The translations under genes and the position numbers were made by a program. From the NCBI RefSeq assembly GCF_041956535.1, contig NW_027192208.1, forward strand, positions 617,760-681,759: 64,000 nt of DNA, written 5' to 3'. Under the pieces are notes generated by a model. That model saw only the letters and a list, made by a program, of their open reading frames with translations. It did not search any database and had not been told where the DNA came from. Shown piece after piece: positions 39,301 to 50,886 of the stretch (position 1 is its first letter; the number at the start of each line of letters is the position of its first letter). This DNA comes from Calcarisporiella thermophila CBS 279.70 (taxonomy: Eukaryota > Calcarisporiellomycota).

Positions 39301-41774
39301 GGAATATCGTTGGCATTTAGTGAAGTGTGTGAGGGTCGAAAGCGAACCGGAGCGTGCGTGGTTTGGCACTTGGTAAGTAAATGGGATTAGGTGTGGTTAA
39401 AATGACTAGAATGGTTGCACTGACCAATCTCGCTGGACCTCTTTTGATAGTACGGATATTAACGAGCACAAACTACTTGAGAAGACGCTGAAGGAAGCAC
39501 ACGATGCCGCGCAGAAGTCGACTGAAAGCAAGACACGGTTCTTATCCAACATGTCTCATGGTATGTGTAATCCCCTTACCTTACCATTATCATTTCCTAG
39601 TGGCTTCCTCTTAACCGCTCTCTCATCCGACCATAGAAATACGGACACCGCTTATTGGGATCACCGGTATGGCCACTTTCCTCCTCGACACCAAACTTTC
39701 GGTTGAACAGCTGGATTATGCACTTACTATTCAGCAGTCAGCCGATGCTCTGTTGATGGTCATCAATGACATCTTGGATTTCAGCAAAGTGGAGGCAGGC
39801 ATGATGCAGCTCCAAATGGAGCCGTTTTGTGTCACCTCCTTCCTGGAGGACTGCCACGAGCTGCTCGGATCGCTTGCGATTCAAAAGGGGCTTGAGCTGA
39901 GCTTCTTGGTTGAGGACCAAGTCCCGGAAATTGTAGTGGGGGATCGGATGAGGCTGAGGCAGGTTCTCCTGAATATGATAGGGAATGCGATCAAATTCAC
40001 CAGTAAGGGGGAGGTGTTCACGCGGTGCTCCGTGCACGAGTATGACGAAGAGCGCTCGGAGATCTCCCTCTTTTTTGTGGTGATTGACACGGGTTCTGGA
40101 TTTGATGCCAACGAAAAGGCGCGTATGTTCAAACCATTCTCGCAGATCGATACGTCGCGGCGGTCGGGCGGCAGTGGGTTGGGCCTTGTGATATCGCAGC
40201 AGCTTGTCCAGCTTCACGGTGGAGAGATGGGATGTGAGAGCAAAAAGGGCGAGGGATCCAAGTTCTATTTTACGGTGAAATTTGGCATACCGCCCCCCCA
40301 TACGGAGCCAAAGCCGCACACCCCAGTCAGCGAGACTCTGAAGTCCCCCTTCTTCCGCACCGTGCAAGCAGAAACAAGCTTGGACCCTCGTACACCCTTG
40401 CATGCGCCTCTCGACGGCAATTATTTTGGACAGGCGATGGATATCCCACCCGCCGTCCCCTCCTCAACCACGGTTAACATGATGCTTCGGCCCGAGATCG
40501 AGGCGAAGCTACGGTTAGTAAGCCAACAGAGGTGGACAACGCAAGGCCAGCCGTTGGAGCACACCAATGACGAGCAGACAAAGAGCCTGCCCGAGTCTCC
40601 GGATGACCATCACAAGCTGGCGGACAACTTTGCCGAAGATAGCGACGTGGGAAGCCCAACTCCTACGGAAAAGGCCAATCCCATGAAATACTTTGGCATG
40701 ATACCGGCTCAGAAATCGGAGGTCTCGGCGCCGGTGGAATCGCACCCTTTGCCGGCCCCTGCCAAACAGGCTGAGATAAGCGCGGAGGACATGGCGAAGG
40801 AGGTGGATATGGAGAGTTTTATCCCGCCCGGAGTGGAGGCTCGCACCCTGGTCGTGGTGGAGTGGCCCTATGCTTGTGAGTGCGCCGTGCACCATCTGTA
40901 TGGGATTTTGCCCTCGCTGCGGTTTGATATCGCTAAGGACTATGACGACGCGTGCGAGCGCGTCAAGTCGGCCACCGTTCCCTACTTCTGCGTGCTGATC
41001 AACCTCTCTAGCTCCAAGCAGGTGCTCTCCCTCGCCAACCTGCTGAAGCACACGCCTCTGCACGCGGCGGCGCTATTGCTGATTTTGACGACGCCAACGC
41101 AGCGAAGTGGGATCTTGGAGGGGATCAACGAGCTTCCGACGCGGTGTGAGTTCGTTTTCAAACCCCTGAAGCGCAGTAAGCTGGCGTCGGCTCTCGAACT
41201 CGGGCTCAAGCGCAGCCTGAACTGCGGGCCAAAGAGCTACCGCGGCCACCTGGCAACGCAGCAACTGCTAGCGTCGCAGAAGAACCTGTTCACGCGTATG
41301 GAGCAATCGATTGGGGGAAAGGGGTACCATGTTCTGCTGGTGGAGGACAATCCGATCAACCAAAAGGTCATTACGCGCTATCTCAACCGCATTGGTCTGG
41401 ACGTGACGCTAGCCCAGGACGGGGTCGAGTGTCTCGCACAATTCCACTCCCATCCCGTCGGATACTTCTCGCTCATCCTGTGTGATCTCTGCATGCCCGA
41501 GAAGGACGGGTACGCAACGACGCGGGAGATACGGGACTGGGAGCTCAAGCACTTGGGCGACGGCCAGCGGCCAGTTCCGATTGTGGCGCTCTCGGCCAAC
41601 GTCATGGATGGAGTGAAGACCCTCTGTGAAATGGCGGGGTTCAGCGCTTACGTGTCGAAGCCGGTAAGCTTCACCGAGCTAAGCGAGGTGATACGACAAT
41701 ATGTTCTAGAGCCAAATAGGGCCGGTGAACATCGCGACGAACCTGGGTTGCACATGGGTGGCTCTGAGCGATAA
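36389..41774 (+). CDS. Hybrid histidine kinase: GAF-like, two PAS, HisKA, HATPase, receiver
   Basis: Sensor kinase of a fungal two-component phosphorelay. Four exons (36389-38571, 38647-39372, 39451-39560, 39637-41774) give 1718 aa. Order: a polyglutamine tract (36638-36680); a GAF-like region beginning NLYNFALKLTAELDLQSLW and resuming at YPQEHLQSLSALSPFIATTV; a Ser/Thr-rich linker; PAS1 (GRTTWINDRMLQYSGI) and PAS2 (AGITYVNEKWQQYSGLTF). Then come the phosphohistidine box NMSHEIRTP, N-box LLNMIGNAIKFT, G-boxes DTGSGF and GSGLGL, a long linker and the receiver (VLLVEDNPINQK, LILCDLCMP with the aspartate, lysine in VSKPVSF). All catalytic residues are present. There is no membrane segment, so it should be cytosolic. 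PAS-bearing stress kinases are the nearest known relatives. The start is ATG 36389, because the reading frame from 36377 opens with GTG. Confidence 0.92.
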
Positions 41775-42396
41775 CGCTGTCTTGGTGGGTTAAGGGCGCT
41801 TCTCCTCCCCCCCCCTTTTTTTTTCGTTTTATTTTCATAGAGTTTGATAACAGGGGGTCAAAGAAAGGAGATAGGTTTTCTGTATTTTTCTACTTCTTCT
41901 CCCTTTCGTTATTCCCAGTTTCCACCTTTATCGTTTTCCCTGTTTATTATCTTATTATATATTATTTTTCAAAAATTTTTTATTATCTTATTCATATTAT
42001 TCACTGTAGTGATGTCTTTTCTTCTCTTTTTCTTTTCCTTTTTGTCTCTTCTTTTGTAATTTTCTCCTGCACAGCTTTATTTTTCTTCTTTTTTTTCTAT
42101 TTCTCCACACGATAAAAATATAAATTTTAGAATCCATCCTCCCGTTCCGTCCTCAGCCGTAAATTAGCTTCGCCGCTGGTGTCGATTAAGGTTAGCCTCG
42201 AGCCCGCACTCCCCGTTCACCCGTAACCGGAATTGGCTCTCTTAATAACCGCATATTAGATTTTGAGGAGGGCTGTCTTTCTGAGACAATTACGTATAAA
42301 AAACACCACCGACTAATTTTTTCTACACCGAAAAATCTGGTATTAATGGCTTTTTTTCTCTTCCCCGTCCAAGCTATACTGTAACATGCTCACGCC
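41775..42396. other. Intergenic region with pyrimidine runs
   Basis: C8-T9 homopolymer pair near 41808-41825, followed by about 250 bp of T-rich 3' flank, then the promoter side of the Zn2Cys6 gene. No gene seen. Confidence 0.4.
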
Positions 42397-45061
42397 ATGG
42401 ACACCAATCCAACCACCAAGCTCTCCTATTTCAAACGGAGAAAGATCATGATTGCTTGCAATGCATGCCGCAAGAGCAAGCAGAAATGTTCCAACAGTGA
42501 AAGTAAGTGTCTTCGGATTATCGAGGGGGGAGGGCGAGGGTCAAGACCCCGTCTGATGCCCGTCTGTTATTCTTATAGTTGATTCGCGGTTCCCCTGCAA
42601 ACGATGCACGGAAAAAGGTGGGCCCCCCGACTTCTCCGGCTTCCAGCATTCTCTCTCTAAACGGGATTCATTTTCTATAGGCATTCCATGCGTCTACGAG
42701 AAGAATGATCGCAAAACCGAGAGCTTCGAGTCCCACCTTGAGATGATCGAGGCCTCTCTGCACAAAATCCAGCAGCGCCGCAAACCCAACGCCAAATCCT
42801 CCTCCACTTCCCCTGCATCCTCCCGCATCCTCACGGGCACTCCCTCTTCGAACACCGCTGACAACATGATCCAGCAGCTTACTCAAAGCGTTGCCGATAT
42901 AACCCTCCACATCAACAATATAGAGTTCCCGGTGCTCCCGCAGTCGCCGTCCCTTTACCCTCGTATGGTCAAGATGCCACCGGTTGAGTTACAAAAGCGG
43001 CTCGTATCCCTCGCGCTTAACATCCGGTTTCGGATTGTGCCGCTCGTGCAAGCAGAAAATTTCATGCAGCGGCTGGGCGATGAGTCGAACCCGCCCCATC
43101 CAGGCCTTGTGTATGCATTGATGGCACACGGAGCAAAGTACACAGACGATGTTTCGTTTTGTTTAGATCCAGAGAAAATGGAGACCATGGGCGTGCCATT
43201 CATTGAAATGGCCCAGCGCATTGCATGGGCCGAGGTCAAGAAGCCGTCGCTGGCAACTCTTCAGACGCTGCTCTTGGTGGCCGTGTTTGAAGACGGAACG
43301 AGCCGGTTCAGCATGGCGCCCATTGTTACTGGTGAGCACGAGCTTTGTTGCTCTTTGTTTTGAGTATCTTTTGATTGATGACTAAGGTGATTTAACAACC
43401 TTGTCTGATCAATAGGCGCAACGGCCCGCATGTGTTTCCTCCTTGGATTAACCCGCGAAAAAACATACGCACGCCTGTCCATCCAGGAAAAGATCGAGTA
43501 CCGCTCCGCCTTCATTCTGGCATGGCTCATCGAGAGCGCGCAAAGCTGCAGCGAGACAATCCGTCTCCCTTTCGCTTTCCCCGAGGGCAGCTACGACACC
43601 CAGCTGCGGTTTGGCCACGAAGAGTTGGAGGAGCTCCCCGAGCTCAAGTACCTCGAGATTTTTGCCGACATTTTCCGGACGCGGCGCTCGCTGTGGCTGG
43701 CGAGGTTCGATCGGTGGCGAGACGAAGAGCCCGGCCCCATCTCTCAACAGGAGTTCACGGGAGCCCTCCAGCAGATCGAGCGCATCAGAAACAGGCTTCC
43801 CCCGCTGCCGCCCTTTGACCCGTATCATCCCGAGGTGGATACCATGCCCAACACTCCAAGCGACATTGCGCAGTGGGCGCTTCCCCTCCACCTGATGAAC
43901 GACTTCACAAGCCTTGAAGCCTGCCGTTTGCGGGCTGGCGAAGGGGTGCCCCCCACCGTCTACGAGCGGGTAATGGCGGAGGCCGCCTGCAGGATCACCA
44001 CCACCATGACCCTCCTGGACGACCGCAGATACTACAACTTGACGTTCAACCTCGTGGTGACGGCCTCGCTTGCTGCGGCGCGGGCGCACCTGCATACCGC
44101 TCTCGGGGAAAGCTCCGAGTCGTGGATCGGGTTCCTGTGGCTGATGCGCAATTTGCGAGCATTGAGCTCGACGCTGGCGTGGGCGACTACGCTGGCGGGG
44201 CAGGACGTGCGGCTGCGCGTGGTCAACAACAGCCTCAAGGTGTGTAAGGCGGTTGCCGAGCGGTTCTATCCGCCAAATATGCCCATGCCCAACTTCCCGG
44301 GCGGATCTCCCCCCTCAGGGCCACAGACCTCGTCCTCGCTGCCACTGCCCTCCTCGATGTCTCCGATGCAGGCCTTTGTGGGCGGCATGCAGATGCCATC
44401 CTCGTTGCAGCAAAACTCGGTTCCCACCCTCTCGCCCGCGTCCTCCTCGTCCCATCCGCCGTATTTGCCCAATGCCGCCACCTCTTTCATGCCGATGCCC
44501 TCCGCCCTCCCCCTGGGGAGCTCCTCAGCTAGCGTTATACCCCCCGCATCCGCCCCCTCCTCTCCGCCTTGGGGATCTGTCCTTCACACGATTCCGCAGA
44601 AGTCAGTGTCGCCAGCAGCCTCTTCCATCTCCACTAACACGAACTCGCCCCCCACCAACTCACACTCCATACCCTCCTCTACCATGTCGGACCCTGCATC
44701 CCACCCCCTCACCCAGCCGTCCTCCACCCAACCTCCCCCACCACTTTCGCAGTCCCCCCTGCTCCACTCGATGCAATCCCACCTAAAAGAATGGAGTCAC
44801 GGCGACCTGAATGCCTCGCTAGCTCTCCTCCTGACTCCGGGCCCCGGCTTCGATGAGTCGCAATACGAGATCCCCTCGTTGGTCACCAGCTTCCCTGTGA
44901 CCTCAAGTGATTCCTCCTCGCCTTTTGTGGTGGAGAATACCGGAGCTTGCGAGGGCAACGACAATGGGTTGAGTGGCAAGAAGCCGGGTGTGGAGGAGCC
45001 GGTCCCCGACCTGGATCCAAACATGGGCGTGGTTGACTGGAATATGTTTTGGCAGAGCTAG
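42397..45061 (+). CDS. Zn2Cys6 fungal transcription factor
   Basis: Nuclear DNA-binding regulator. Four exons (42397-42502, 42579-42617, 42681-43331, 43416-45061) join exactly to 813 aa. The binuclear zinc cluster is assembled across the first three exons: CNACRKSKQKC, then CKRC and C in IPCVYEK, giving C-x2-C-x6-C-x10-C-x2-C-x6-C. A linker and short helix (ESHLEMIEASLHKIQQR) follow. The middle homology region (KMPPVELQKRLVSLALN, MFLG-like MCFLLGLTREKTYARLS) fits the fungal-specific transcription factor domain. The last 250 or so residues are Pro/Ser-rich (MPMPNFPGGSPPSGPQ) and end in an acidic, aromatic tail that could be an activation domain. The target pathway is not evident from the neighbours. 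Confidence 0.92.
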
Positions 45062-45707
45062 CTTGAAATTTGATACTCAGTGGTCCTTATCTCGCTTATA
45101 CCAGGTGCTAGTCAATAACGAGGTGCCTTCCCCCCCCCCCCCCTTCATGACGTCTGCTGTTTTTTTTTTCGCCCTCTTTTCTCCTTCATCTACTAGGTAG
45201 CATTCCCCCCCCCCCCTTTTTTTTTTCCTTTGTTTTCGCAGTCGCTATTTTCTACTACCTTCTATTTGTGTCTTCTTTAATGTTCTTATTTTTAGGTTTT
45301 GTTGTATATATTTCGTTTCTATTGTTCCTCGCGACTCTTTTTGTCCGCGCATCCCCCCCCCTCCCACGAAATAAAAAGTGACGATGGCGGTCACTCTATC
45401 TCATCTAAAGCATTGGACTTTGGTAGTAGATTTAGACTGGTTGGCTTTAGGAAATCTTAATTCTGGAGAAGGAAATCATTCCATCTAAGCGCTCGTGGTA
45501 CAATTTTTTTTTTCGCAGAACCATTGAAAAATACCAAATAAAAAATTCGGCACTTCGAACTACCTCTATCCCTAATCTATTTGGTAGTAATTCGTCTTTT
45601 GATTTTGCCCTTGTTCCTCTCAGCGATTTGTATATACACCCCATTTTTTTCCGCGTACAATCAGCTCCTTTACAAGCGTCGTCAGCCTGCTCCCCAAGTG
45701 CGACCGA
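45062..45707. other. Intergenic region with C/T homopolymers
   Basis: Contains three C-runs of 8-10 bases near 45130, 45205 and 45352, two followed by T-runs. No coding or RNA signal. These tracts are weak points for sequencing accuracy. Confidence 0.45.
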
Positions 45708-48135
45708 ATGCAAGAACAGATGAGCTTTAATCTTTCGACTTTGGCAGAGACATCCTCCGCTGCGGTCCCGTCTCTGGATCAGCAACAGCAGCAACAGCAG
45801 CCCAGTCCGATGCAGATGTCACCGGTGCCGCAGCTCTATCCTCAGACCTCCGAAGACATCGCGTACCAGAAGATAATGGAGAAACTACAGGCAGCGCTCC
45901 GATCCTTCTCGCATCTGCTCGAGCCTCCAAATGTCCCAGCCAGCCCCGCGAGCCAACCTCCCCCCAAGCAAACGGATGATCATTCAGACCCGGATAATAC
46001 AGTGCCGAAGCAGAAGGCTGCGCTCCCGCAAAAGTCGATGTCGGTGTTCCAGCGGCTGAGCTATCTCAGCACGGATGGCATGATTTCTAGCTCGCAGCAA
46101 CAGAATGAGAAGGAGTCGAACTCTGGGAGAGAGCAAATTCGTAGCCGTGATCCGAGTAAGTTCAAAGCAGAATCTAATCCACATTACAGGCTCCTGGTCC
46201 TCTGTTTTTGTATCGCCCCCATTCTCATTCAAATCAGCCGCTATCTCACCTCCTCCCCATTTTTCTCGCTATTCTCTCCTTGGCCTCGCGGTGGATAGGA
46301 GTCTATCTGAGGGCACGAACCCCCCCGCCGGATGAGCCTCGACTTGAGCGACCTGTCGATCTCTCTCGCAATATCCTCCGCCTCATCCTGGACTTGAACT
46401 ACTTCGACCACGTGAGTGAACAGCTCAACGAGCAAGCCAAGGACGCAAACAACACGGCCGATGCGCTACAGACCCGCATTGCCCAACTCGAAGCCGAGCT
46501 GGCCGCCCTCCGCCATTACCAGGCCGCTGTGGAGGAGGAGCAGGCCGGCATCCAGCGCGACCGGCAGTATGTCGGCCAGCTCATCCACGAGCGAAAGGCG
46601 GTGATGGAGGAAGTCATCCTGCAGAACGGCGAAACTCAGTTCCCGGAAACGCCGGCCAGCATGCTGCAGCTTATCCACGACGAGGCGAAGATGGAGGAGG
46701 AGAACATTGCCTATTGCCACACGTTCAACTTCGGGGACGGATGCGTGCGCGGGGGCGAGAGGGCGGGCGCTTGCGCCGACATGCACATTTGCTGCTTTTG
46801 CCAGGAGGAGCACCCCGTTTACGCCTGCGACAAGGTGCCTCTTGCCCTCGCCCATCGGCCCTCGGAGGCCCTCTCCCCCTACTCGTCTCAGCTCCAGAAG
46901 CTCACCTTCTCGATGCCCAAGAACAGCGGGTGGCAACCCGTGGCCACCTCGGGGATTCTCTCGCGGCTGAGAGCGATCCACGACCGAACCATCCCCCTCA
47001 GCCAGCGGCTCATTAACCAAACCCTGCTTGAAGGGCTCAAGGACATCACTGCCGGTAAGATCTCTTTCCCTCTCTCTTTTCTCCCTCCGTAGGGGTGGAG
47101 GGCGATCCGATTGAATTGCAATCCACAACCACCTGACGCTGCTTCTCTCCTTCCTCCATGACACCCTCGTCCTTAACACTTCTCTTTTTTCTCTTTCTTT
47201 CTCTTTCTTTCTGGAACTCTTCTCCTTTTCATGACCTAGAAACGGCCAACAAACTGATCCGGGAGACTTTATTCAAATATGGGTACAATGGTATCCATTT
47301 GCAGCCGCCCCCCGTCGATCCCTCTTCTGAACCCAAACTAAACGAGTCGAATTCCAAAAACGTCGCGCGGAACGAAGCCGCCTCGACCGGCAGCCTCGAG
47401 CGCGAAAAACCCCCCTCACGAACCGAACCGGTTCCCCCCTCTGCTACTAAAACGAAGACCTCCAAGAACGAGGACCCTCGTCCCCTGCCAAAGGCAAAAC
47501 CGGCCGAGGGCAATGCTCCGCCTCCGGCGAAACCGCCCAACGATGCAAAAGCACGGGCGCCGACGAGCGAACGGCCTCCACGACCCGCCTCCTCCTTCAA
47601 GGGAGAAGAAAAGAGGCCCACCCGCCCCGAACGAATTCCGAGCTACGACAGGCGAGAGAAGGAGACGCGGCCCCACCCGCCGCCGCATTCGCGGTACGAT
47701 CGCTACGAGGGGGCGGCATGGAAGGGCCAGAGCGCCTCGACCGCCTCCAATACCCTCTACGGTCGCTACCGGAGCCGGTTGGAAGTGCGGGATTCCGCCG
47801 ACATACCCCCGAGATACCCGAGACGGTTTAGCGAGCCCCGCGAGAATGGCGAGAAGCGAGCCCCCCCTCCACGGGAGAGCCGGAGATTGCGCGACGACTC
47901 GCGAGAGCGAACCCGGGAAAAGCGGCCGGAGAACCCGCCTGAAAAGCGAATGGACACCTGGCTTCCCCAGGACCGCGATTGGTCGTTGCCTCGGCCACGG
48001 GCCCCGTCTCGGGCCCGGACTCGATCGCCGTCGCGCTCCCGGTCGCGGTCGCGATCCCCGTCCTCTGACGACAATCCGCGCTTCAAGCGTCTGAGGGCCG
48101 AGTGCGATTCACCCTCGAGGCGATCGGACGAATGA
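45708..48135 (+). CDS. Uncharacterised zinc-finger (CCCH-like plus CCHC-like) protein with RS tail
   Basis: Three exons (45708-46155, 46299-47054, 47240-48135) join in frame to 699 aa. The N-terminus has a glutamine tract and a Pro-rich segment. A coiled coil follows (LQTRIAQLEAELAALRHYQA). The cysteine motif then reads C-HTFNFGDG-C-VRGGERAGA-C-ADM-H, immediately followed by CCFCQEEHPVYAC. This resembles a CCCH finger with a stretched middle loop joined to a zinc knuckle. The final 300 residues are Pro/Arg-rich and end in alternating Arg-Ser (SRARTRSPSRSRSRSRS) and a basic FKRLRAE. RS domains are typical of nuclear-speckle splicing proteins, so a role in RNA metabolism is a reasonable inference. 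I do not recognise the family. Confidence 0.75.
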
Positions 48136-50157
48136 TGCCATCCCCCCCGCCTACCCGGATCAGGCATCGGCGATCCCTTCCCTTCACAATGAAGGGCAGG
48201 AACAGCGACGTGTCATGGCAATCTCTCTTCCAATGCCCGTCGTTCTACCCTGTTTGGATTGAGATGGTGCCCCGAAGCTGTTCTCTACCCGGCATTATTT
48301 TAATTGTTCTCATCCCATGTATAAAATAGACGGACATTGAAGCTATTCTAACCCTTTTAGTACTAGCTATGCCACTTCTGCGGGCAAACGCGTGTTGGGA
48401 CTGCCGCATCCTTCTCGACGGGAAAGTAGCATGAGGGAGGACTTCTCAGGACACTTTCCTGTCGAGCATCGCATTGGGCATGTCTTTCCACGGGCAAGAC
48501 CATTTCCTCTACGTCAGACTGTGTTATTCTTATTTTTTATGGTTTGGGTTCCCTCCTCCCGGCATGGCGGATCATCTCAGACAAGCTTGTTGTCCGGGAT
48601 GAGGGTGGAGGTGGTGGAGGTGGAGGAACTATGTGGCTCGTTACACTGTAATAAATTGGATGGTTCATTTCTGATTGAAGATAGATGAAACCTTGTTTAA
48701 GAAGAGGCAAGCGAGCCTCGGCCTACAAGCTTGAGCCATTTTCCGGCCAATTTTGCGAAAATTGAAATTGCATTGTTCAAATTGGTTTTGATTGCAACTT
48801 TACAGAGAGGATCATATCGGGTGACCGCGTTTGCAAACTCCGCGGGGCCTACTTCAGTCCCGCATGCCACCCTGCTTCCTCTCTCGGCCCTCGGCCCAGG
48901 GGGCTCCCCCCCTCCCCCCGCCCTCCTCCTGCCCCTGGCGGCCGCCACGGCTGTAGGAGATCGGGTTGCAACCACCCGTGTTTGGGCGGCAAAACCGCCC
49001 GATGTTGGGTGGGGGGGAGGGGGGCGGCTCTGGGACAGTTTCGTGTGAAATCATGGTGCAGTTTGGCTTAGTGAGGAAAGATGACACTAACACTTGGTTG
49101 TTTATGCGCTTGGTGAGCTCCTTGTGCCCCTCTCTGGTTTGGGCTATGCGCATGCTTGCCCAACCTCCGTTTGCAGAGCCATATTAATTACAAGTCACAA
49201 GACTCTGCGCATTGCCGTAATTTAACAAACGAGGAAGGTGACACGCATTTTCGTTGTGGTAAGGACTTGATGACGCATGCATCCCCATCACAGGGTTGGA
49301 CAAGAAGCGGAACGCGACTGAGACACCGGCCTTCTTCACGGCAGGGATCCCGCTGGGACTCCTCTGGTGGCGAGGGCAAAGGCCAGCTGCCAGAGCGTGC
49401 GGGAGGGAGGGCGGCCGCGGCGGGGGCCGCAGAGAGAGGCAGGAGGGGGCAGAGGGGGGAGGAGAGGAAGCACCGCAACGGGGATGCAGGCGGCGAGTCA
49501 TCAAGCAACTAGCTCAGGGTGATATTTCCATATTGCGGCTAAATGTAATTTGCACATATTTGCTACATGTTTCTGATCATTCAGGCATAATTTCCTCTCT
49601 CTTTCGTCTTCTCTGCCCCCTCATTTCACCGATCCTTTTGGCCCGCCGCCATTGGCCCGCCCTCTCATTTTCCTGTAATGTGATGCTCTGTTTATGTGCA
49701 ATTTCCCTTTGTCAGAAAAGTTGGCCACCCAACTCATTTTCCCACACCGGCCAATCTCACACGTCCTTCCTTTTCGCGCTCATTAACCGCTTAATGACAC
49801 GAAAAAGGAGAGAACAGTTTAATGCTTTTTTTTTGGGCCTCTTGTTCCCCCCCCCCCCTCTCTCTTCTTGCCCTCCTCTTCCTTCCCCTCTGGCCCTCAT
49901 TCACGCCACTCGCCTCCCATCCACTCAGCTTCAAGACCCCAAATTGCTCTATAAAAGGCCCTGCCCATTTTCCCACCCTCCTTCCTCTTCATTTTCTGTT
50001 CCTCCCATTTCTCTCTCCACTTTCTCCCCTCCTGCTTTCCAGCGCCTTCATCTTAGACAACCTCCTCTTTAATTTCTCCTTGCTCCTTGGCAATTGTTGC
50101 TGCTACCTGCTTCTTGTGCTCTTCTCTTGACCCTTTTTTTAATCCTGCATATCCATC
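48136..50157. other. 2-kb intergenic region upstream of the acetate transporter
   Basis: GC-rich, with several GC-rich chance frames on both strands. It has CCAAT boxes at 48747 and 49751 (both within CCGGCCAAT) and an inverted one at 49651. It also has a GGTTGCAACC palindrome at 48964-48973, a GGGCGG-loop-CCGCCC hairpin at 48984-49000, and a C10-plus-CT leader near 49850. I support no gene here. Confidence 0.5.
49950..49956 (+). promoter_or_regulatory. TATA box of the Ato transporter gene
   Basis: TATAAAA followed by GG, about 200 bp upstream of the ATG at 50158. A CT-rich leader follows, a common layout of strongly expressed fungal promoters. The assignment is by position and motif only. 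Confidence 0.55.
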
Positions 50158-50886
50158 ATGAGTGACGTTGAGGCTGCTCCTGCTTCTGCTCCTGCCGCCG
50201 TCGCCCCCAGGGCATCTGCCTGCGGGCTGGGAACATTCGCCTTTGCGATGTCCTTCTTCGTCTTGAACCTGTTGCTTGCCGGGGCATTGTAAGTAGCTAC
50301 ATCCCCCGCCCTCTCCTGGGTCGATGCTCAGGGGGGAGATGATCCTTCTCTCAATGCGACTCACGATCTCTCTCTTTCTTCCCCCCCCCCCCCTCTTTCT
50401 AGTGGAACGGATGCGTCGACCAACCTGGTCTTCGGTCTGGCCATCTTCTACGGAGGAGTCGCACAATTCATTGCGGGTCTTCTTGAGTTCAAGGCGGGCG
50501 ACGCCTTTGCCGGCACCGCCTTCATCTCCTATGCCGCCTTCTTCCTCTCCTTCGCTGCCTTCTCCTTCAACGGCAGCAACGGGGTAGCCGCGTACGGAGC
50601 CAAGGCGGGCCACGCGATGGGCACCTACTTCATCCTTTGGGGCTTCTTCACCCTCATCCTGCTCCTCGCGTCGCTGCGCCGCCACCTGGGCCTGGTGGTG
50701 TTCCTGTTCTTGGTGTTCCTGGCCTTCCTGCTGCTTTCGATCGGCGCATTCGTCAGCAACTCCGGCTCGACCACCGCCGGCGCCATCATCGGCATTATTG
50801 CCTCCGTGGTCGCGTGGTATAACGGAATGACCGAGTTCATCAACAAGGACACCTCCTACTTCGCCCTGCCCTACGGGCGAAAGTAA
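50158..50886 (+). CDS. GPR1/FUN34/YaaH (Ato) family acetate transporter
   Basis: Plasma-membrane monocarboxylate (acetate) transporter or channel of the AceTr family. Two exons (50158-50288, 50403-50886) give 204 aa. Six hydrophobic segments are readable: GTFAFAMSFFVLNLLLAGAF, NLVFGLAIFYGGVAQFIAGL, GTAFISYAAFFLSFAAF, GTYFILWGFFTLILLLASL, LGLVVFLFLVFLAFLLLSIG, AGAIIGIIASVVAWYNGM. FYGGVAQFIAGLLEFKAGDAF corresponds to the family segment FxGGxxQxxAGxxEF. The usual N-terminal NPAPLG(L/F) signature is not seen; the first hydrophobic stretch starts at ACGLGTFAF. The terminal YFALPYGRK is also family-like. Codon use is extremely GC-biased, and the promoter looks strong. Confidence 0.88.

Noticed and set aside
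48697-49512. Several GC-rich frames upstream of the Ato gene
   Set aside because: Low-complexity Gly/Arg/Pro products on both strands, with no splice or domain support.
49296-50072. 258-codon plus-strand frame ending just before the Ato start
   Set aside because: Composition is that of CT-rich leader DNA and it overlaps the TATA box. It does not start with a plausible conserved segment.
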